A stretch of 64,000 nucleotides of DNA, taken from NCBI GenBank assembly GCA_963576475.1, contig OY754965.1:2763831-2827830 (forward strand). The letters are read 5' to 3'. The translations under genes and the position numbers were made by a program. The notes below the pieces were generated by a model. That model did no database searches, was not told the origin of the DNA, and worked only from the letters and a program-made list of their open reading frames with translations. Origin of the DNA: Molanna angustata (taxonomy: Eukaryota; Arthropoda; Insecta; Trichoptera; Molannidae). This document shows, one piece after another, positions 59,012 to 64,000 of this stretch (its first letter is position 1; each line of letters begins with the position of its first letter).

Positions 59012-59704
59012 TAGTTGCATGTAACACATGAGATCCAACTGTCGATAGCGATAGTATTATGTATAGTTGAAGAATAAGTACCAAACTATAAACCCATAAA
59101 TACAAATTATTGAAATTTTCAAGATATTTTGTTTACTATACAAAACATGTATGGTAGTAAGTACCTATACACAATATCTACGGCGACTCTCAAAAGTTTG
59201 ATACTTAATCTCCCTACATACATAGGTAAATATCATTAAGCTGTTTACATGTTCGGGGTAGGAAAAAAGGACTGACTTCCACACTATCCTATCTTAAAAT
59301 ACATGTTTTGTATAGAAAACAAAATACCTTAAAATATTCAGTAATTTGGATTTGAGTGTGTATAGATTAGTATGTCCAAATGTCTGGACACTACCAAAGA
59401 ATGAGCGAGGAGGACGTCCCAAGACGGATCATGAATGGTGCACCGGGGGGACGAAGAAAAGTTGGAAGGCCGAAGCTTCGATGGCTGGACGGTGTGGTGA
59501 AGGATGCGAACAACATCGGCGTCCATAACTGGCGCAATGCGTCGCAGGATCGACAGTCATGGAGGCGGGCTCTGCAGGAGGCTAAGACCCGACCTGGGTT
59601 GTGAAGCCACAGATGATGATGATGATAGATTAGTATGTATTCTTCAACTATACATACTATCCCCATCGACAGTTCGATCTAATGTGTTACCTACATGTAA
59701 CTAG
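59012..59704. mobile_element. Hairpin-ended repeat, copy G: head-to-head inverted, with RTE insert
   Basis: 59012-59165 reads as the family start in plus orientation (TAGTTGCATGTAACACATGA). From about 59163 the sequence is family start material in minus orientation and ends CTACATGTAACTAGT at 59704. Both arms are therefore the same 5' part, facing each other; hairpin end and microsatellite are absent. An RTE fragment (59376-59624) interrupts the right arm. Confidence 0.7.
59376..59624 (+). pseudogene. RTE-like LINE terminal fragment with GAT tail and target duplication
   Basis: The frame reads MSGHYQRMSEEDVPRRIMNG, APGGRRKVGRPKLRWLDGVV, NWRNASQDRQSWRRALQEAK and TRPGL stop, then (GAT)n. ATAGATTAGTATGT flanks it at 59362-59375 and 59625-59638, a 14-bp target duplication. 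The 249-bp insert is a strongly 5'-truncated copy. Confidence 0.9.
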
Positions 59705-60377
59705 TGTTAAAAAAAATCGCCGATAGGTACACCTTCAACTTGGAAAAAATAATTGATTGATTTGAAATAGTATAATACCTATATTGTTAATGGTTCTGAG
59801 TCACGTTTGGTGGTTGTGTTATTAGAGGTTGTTTAAGTAAGGGTTGTAGGAACATTATAAGGGCGTACCAAGATGGAATCAAACGTAGTAGGTGGGGGTG
59901 GTGGGGGATTTATCGTCAATAACAGCCACAGTTAAATGACTAATACATATTATTACAGGTGGGAGAGAAATTATAACGTTCAATTTTCAATAGTCATTAT
60001 TTTCAAATATTACGAATATAATATTATCTTAAAACTAAAAGTTACATATAATAAATATAATAAATTAATCAAACAGTAAAACCACAATTTATATTGCACA
60101 GGAAATCATTAATCTCTTGACACAGTTTCGTTAATTTGGCAAACTGCAAAAAATATGTAAAATCTAAAATTGCAATTCGTTAACCCTAAAAGAATATTTC
60201 TGCATCAATGTGCGGTTTGAAAAGTCTGCTTTAAAATTAAAATTAACATTATTAAATTCTTTAAAAACCAAAATGTGTTTACCAGAACTGTCACTTTAAA
60301 CCATATCTATTTACACTATATACCACACTAGTGATGTTCTTTTGTCATTTTGACCCTATTAAACATAAAATACATTT
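59705..60377. other. AT-rich sequence, nothing recognised
   Basis: A G-rich run GTGGGGGTGGTGGGGG is at 59892-59909. No gene or repeat identified. Confidence 0.4.
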
Positions 60378-60609
60378 AATTTATTTATTTATTTAATATT
60401 GCTTCTCGGGCAACTAACGGGTACTATGTCAAATATTAATTTAACACGCACACAATACCAAGTTGCCACATTCTGGAGACTTACGATATTAATCGTCTCA
60501 CAGATCCAGACTGACAACGCAATTAAAAAATGTGTCTCCACCGGGAATCGAACCCGGGACCTTTGGATCAGCAGTCAGATACCCAACCAACTAAGCCACG
60601 AAGGCCGAC
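60378..60609 (-). mobile_element. tRNA-derived SINE, family 1
   Basis: Complement of the copies at 39592 and 44674: GGAATCGAACCCGGGACC (B box), CAACCAACTAAGCCACGAAG (A box), body GTTGCCACATTCTGGAGAC, and an AATTTATTTATTTATTT tail on the left. Confidence 0.9.
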
Positions 60610-60775
60610 GTTAAAATGAATCAATTTTACATTTCATTAAAGTTTAAGTGCGTTTTCAGAATTGAGCCCAATATAAAACAAAAAATAACGTTAATAATAT
60701 GTACCTACGTAACGTTAATAATATGTACCTACGTAACACTTCCTTGCACTAAGCCTAATTAGCTTGTTTCTTGAC

Positions 60776-60850
60776 AAAAACGCTATTTCCAGCTAAGCAG
60801 TGTTTTTCCAGTTTAGACATTGCGTAGAATTTTTTTTTCTCTATTTGGAG
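60776..60850 (-). mobile_element. Possible family-2 SINE scrap
   Basis: TTTCCAGCTAAGCAGTGTTT is the complement of the AACACTGCTTAG-TGGAA segment of the copy at 9797-9897. The head is not recognisable. Confidence 0.35.
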
Positions 60851-61099
60851 CAGAGTCTACGACAATGGCATAGAACTCAAAAGATATACCAAATCAAAGC
60901 AAAGCCGTCGAATTATTGCCGTAAGGTTTAAATTATTATTAAGGATTTATTTTTGGTTTTTGAAAAAAATTATCTCCTCTAAATTTTACATTTTTTTTTG
61001 AAAAGTGAATACACAATATTTCTTAATTTTTAACACATAAATATAATTTTTAATTATTTTTTAAAGATTTTGTAATTCTGGTGTAGCTATAGGGATATA

Positions 61100-61370
61100 T
61101 ATTCGACGGGATAGAGGGAGTTGGCGAGGATTGCTGGAGGAGGTTAAAGCCGGTTGCAGAAAAAAAGCTAAGCCAAATTAGTTTGGCATAGCTAGCATAG
61201 CTGAGGTCGTCTTTCATATAAGTGTGCGGACCGCAAACTATGTGAGCTAGTATGAAAAATCACCTCACCTATGCGAGCTAAGCTAAACTACCTTAGCTTA
61301 GCTTTTGTTCTGCAACCGGCTTAAATCTTGCAACGATCTGTGGAGCCACTGATAATAATGATGATATATC
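61100..61370 (+). pseudogene. RTE-like LINE tail, split by a MITE
   Basis: GATAGAGGGAGTTGGCGAGG ATTGC-type text (DRGSWRGLLEEVK) before 61149 continues after 61320 with TCTTGCAACGATCTGTGGAG and a CACTGATAATAATGATGAT tail, matching the DRAGWR-LEEAKA end and GAT tail of 27957-28172. Confidence 0.75.
61149..61320. mobile_element. 172-bp MITE with TTAAA target duplication
   Basis: Ends GCCGGTTGCAGAA and, inverted, GCCGGTTGCAGAA; the inverted similarity continues inward (AAAAGCTAAGC, AGTTT-GC-TAGCT) so nearly the whole element can fold back. TTAAA occurs at 61144-61148 and 61321-61325. No coding capacity. Superfamily not certain. Confidence 0.88.
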
Positions 61371-61495
61371 TATATATTATGTAAATATATATGTAACCTG
61401 GATGCAGAGAGGAAAATATTGGAAGAAGCATAATACCTTCATGGCAATAAACTTATATACAACAATGGAAGAAAGAAAAAGACAAAGGAAGATTC

Positions 61496-61548
61496 AAAAA
61501 AACAAGAAATTGACTAAGGAAGATTCAAAAAAACAAGAAATTGAATTT
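61496..61548 (+). repeat. Short direct duplication
   Basis: GATTCAAAAAAACAAGAAAT followed by TGA occurs twice, about 33 bp apart (AAGGAAGATTC...). Confidence 0.8.
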
Positions 61549-61559
61549 AATTGTTCACC

Positions 61560-61795
61560 ACAATTAAATTATATTATAGAATAGGATCCGCACTGGACAT
61601 GGACGCTGCAACTACCTTATGGCAAAGTGGGGCATTGTTCCATCCGCACAATGCGATTGCGGCCACCCCTTTCAAACAATGCAATACATATTGGAAGAAT
61701 GCAGCGTCCATGCATATGAAGGCCCAAAGTCAGACATTTGCGAATTGACACCAGCATTTGTGGATTGGCTCGGAGCCCTCGACGTGAATGTGTGA
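61560..61795 (+). pseudogene. LINE C-terminal fragment with CCHC-like motif
   Basis: The frame reads RIRTGHGRCNYLMAKWGIVP, SAQCDCGHPFQTMQYILEEC, SVHAYEGPKSDICELT and PAFVDWLGALDVNV stop. RTGH-R, C-x-C-G, and the Y-EGP / VDWL-LD ending match 21376-21550; the expected His of the CCHC-type motif is Tyr. Preceded by a different reading frame, so 5' truncated. Confidence 0.8.
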
Positions 61796-62261
61796 TTGAC
61801 ATATCGTGCTGTTTTGTATTTGTTTGCTGTCATTGCTGTGTTTTGTTCATTTTGATTTTAAACATTTTCACACTAGTACCATACGATATATAAATAACCA
61901 CAATATAATAAACCATCTTCTGTTTTCCCATGAAAACACATTAAGTCAAGGAAAATAACATCTAAAATTGAAGGACACACGATTCAGATAAAAATACAAT
62001 AACAAAAATAATAAATACGTTTATATATTGTGAAGGCGCTTATTCCTAATAACAACATTTTTGATACACTCCGTTACGAAAATTTAATACTGGGTTTGAA
62101 AAAATAAATGTTAACATATTTTTTCTACATAGGTTGGAAATCTTTATATTATTTTTTTACGTTTCCGTTTTATTATTATTCTTTAAAAGAAATTAAAAAC
62201 TAACAATTTAACAGAACGTGAGAGCATTTTGTAAATTTTATAAATAATAAATTGGGATAAT

Positions 62262-62305
62262 TTTTATAGCGCCGTTTTTGTGATAACCTCACCTCAAGGG
62301 CGCTT
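62262..62305 (+). repeat. Short dispersed repeat with AGCGCC/GGCGCT ends
   Basis: Partner of the segment at 45995-46040. The AGCGCC and GGCGCT ends can pair, giving a small hairpin. Confidence 0.5.
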
Positions 62306-62730
62306 TGAATATAACTATTACAGGTTTTTGTACGACTCGCGGAAGAAGTGAGTTTTCAGGTAAAATCAATAGAGAATATTTTGACAGTTGTCTATGGAAA
62401 ACTAATCAGTTATAAGATAATGCACTTTACACGTGTACACTCTGTATACGTGTAAAGAGCATTATCAGAAGTCGATTTTACAGTTTGGACTATAAAAAGG
62501 ACATTAGATTTCGCAGTGCGCCATTTTTGTCATACGCATTAGGTATATATCATGACGAAACTCAAAACACGCACTCTCTACAAGATACTTATTGAGAAAT
62601 TGACGTAAAAAACGTTTACACATAATAATGAAATTAAAATTCTTAGAAACGACGAGCAAAAAACACAGTTGATTTAGTTCTATTAGTATCTTCCTATTCG
62701 ACTTTTGTAGAATCGAAGTATTTACATTAA
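62306..62730. other. No recognised feature, one palindrome
   Basis: TTTACACGTGTACACT and TGTATACGTGTAAAGAGCAT (62425-62465) form an imperfect inverted repeat with AATGC(AC)TTTACACG arms. No gene recognised. Confidence 0.4.
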
Positions 62731-62744
62731 AGTATGATTTCTCA

Positions 62745-62800
62745 ATTCTCTCTGCCTACCCTAAATAGAGAAATGACGTGATGGTGTGTAATATGTGAGC
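62745..62800 (+). mobile_element. RTE 3'-end scrap
   Basis: TTCTCTCTGCCTACCC followed by GACGTGATGGTGTGTAAT is the SVLSAYP ending and tail of the family at 4321-4925, here on the plus strand. Confidence 0.5.
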
Positions 62801-63261
62801 TTATATTAGTATGTAAATAATGTATTTTTAAATAGGTACCTAGTTCCCAAAAATACAATTCTCAAAATAGATTGAAGTGGTAAATACGTTGTGTATATTT
62901 TACGATTCTATTAAAATAGTTTTAAGTGTGGAAAAATCACATGTACCTATACATAACGAAAACTAATACGATAATTGTTTCAATTCAAAGGACATTATTT
63001 ATATATCAACAGTTGTAGGTACATCCAATAGTTGGTATACCATGATTAACCAAAGCATACGATAAATCAATAGTGATGGAAAAATACGCGACCAAAAGTA
63101 ATGATTGAAGTTATTTTTGGTCACCTGCTCACTTCTTTTTTAAATACATTTTTTACTACACACACAATCATGTGTCAAGCTTCCTTTTGTAAGGAAATGC
63201 ATACCCGCTCACCTGTCACATTGTACCTCGCATTGTAAGATTATGTCGTGGATGATGGGAT

Positions 63262-63295
63262 GCATATAAATAAATAAATAAATAAATAAACATTT
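63262..63295 (+). repeat. (AAAT)n microsatellite
   Basis: ATAAATAAATAAATAAATAA at 63267-63290; possibly the tail of a SINE or LINE on the minus strand. Confidence 0.8.
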
Positions 63296-63439
63296 ATTGA
63301 GACAAAAAAGGAGTTTGCATACAAAAACACAGACATATAAAAATTAATATACAGAAAAACAACCTTTCTGACTCAAAAGGACCATGCTCAGCTATGTTGC
63401 TGGAAGGCAAGCCCCCCATATATATGTAAGGTTTATGTA

Positions 63440-63950
63440 GGTATTAGAAGGGTTAATAATCCAGTGGTCGCGAGCAAGGCCATAGCCAGGGGGGGATCAA
63501 AGGGGTTCGATCCCCCCCCGAAATGAAAAAAAGAATATATTTCTTTAGTAAGTAACAATGAGACTGCAGTTACATACGGTGCACCCATTTCACTCTGTTG
63601 TTACGGTGCACCCATTTCAAAATTTTGCATGAAAAAAATAATTATTGAAATAATATTTAATAATTCAGCATTTTTATGACTTAGCGTGACACTGAGTCAG
63701 GTATACTGGTACATGCTCGCACATAAATTAGATTTTTAGATGTTCTTATTTTTCCAGGACGCGTGACCCACACTTTATTACTTAAGATGACTGGTGCTTT
63801 ATGCTCGCTTGGTACTCGCACGGGGATACGCTCGTGGGGAGATTTGTTTCTACTGTTCCACGCTAAACCCCCCTCCGAAATTATTTCCTGGCTACAGCCT
63901 TGGTCGCGAGTTCGAATATTGCCTCGACCTATTTCTTTCACCTATAATAT
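63440..63950 (+). mobile_element. tRNA-derived SINE, family 3, split by a hAT MITE
   Basis: Left part AATCCAGTGGTCGCGAG (63457-63474); right part GTCGCGAGTTCGAATATT then GCCTCGACCTATTTCTTTCA (63903-63945). Together they match the family-3 SINE at 26385-26475 (AATCCAGTGGTCGCGAGTTC). Confidence 0.8.
63475..63902. mobile_element. hAT-like MITE inserted in a SINE
   Basis: Ends CAAGGCCATAGCCAGG and, inverted, CAAGGCTGTAGCCAGG (14 of 16 identical). GTCGCGAG flanks it at 63467-63474 and 63903-63910, an 8-bp duplication. No transposase frame. A 28-bp direct repeat containing ACGGTGCACCCATTTCA lies inside (63568 and 63596 regions). Confidence 0.92.
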
Positions 63951-64000
63951 AAAAAAATATAGAATTGCATAGACCAAAGCTGATTTTGCCCTTCACGACA

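Noticed and set aside
63681..63972. Frames of 69 and 86 codons on opposite strands
   Set aside because: They lie mostly within the hAT MITE and SINE and have no recognisable domain.

Overview
The window looks like a piece of an AT-rich insect genome, most likely a moth or butterfly. That placement is an inference from the repeat families (RTE-like LINEs with GAT/GAA tails, three tRNA-derived SINE families, Helentron-like elements holding AC microsatellites) and from the one cellular gene that can be read. Nothing looks bacterial.

One cellular gene is recognisable. Five minus-strand exons (19256-19346, 9518-9712, 7741-8015, 7299-7469, 3627-3811) join in frame through GT-AG junctions. They encode about 306 residues of a WIPI2/Atg18a-type autophagy beta-propeller, including the FRRG phosphoinositide-binding motif. 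The first coding exons (above 19346) and the last one (below 3627) were not found. The introns hold many transposon copies. Other possible cellular sequence is weak: a THAP-finger fragment (about 10.9 kb) and an unassigned membrane-protein-like reading frame (35.1-35.6 kb).

The rest is layered mobile DNA and tandem arrays. 0-10 kb: 3' half of the WIPI gene, two copies of a 1.0-1.2 kb hairpin-ended repeat carrying (AC)n, an RTE fragment, and a fold-back element built of short repeats. 10-20 kb: THAP fragment, Harbinger-like MITEs, nine copies of a 194-bp repeat, a third hairpin repeat, WIPI exon at 19.3 kb. 20-30 kb: a duplicated unclassified repeat carrying a Tigger-like element, a hAT MITE, SINEs, LINE fragments. 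30-40 kb: an 80-bp array with a 240-bp higher-order period and a 26-bp array of 15 identical copies. 40-48 kb: a Harbinger element with a nested MITE, a SINE and LINE relics. 48-56 kb: a nearly intact 5.3-kb two-ORF LINE inside a hairpin repeat, then a 5'-truncated RTE with an 11-bp target duplication. 56-64 kb: LINE relics, SINEs, a MITE inside an RTE tail, and a hAT MITE inside a SINE.

Six host-and-guest insertions give a relative order of transposition. The main novel signals are: the hairpin-ended family, whose terminal stem shows compensatory changes between two subfamilies and whose copies hold AC tracts of very different length; a LINE and a SINE family sharing one palindromic 3' tail; and the two highly homogeneous arrays at 31-32 kb and 38.7-39.1 kb.
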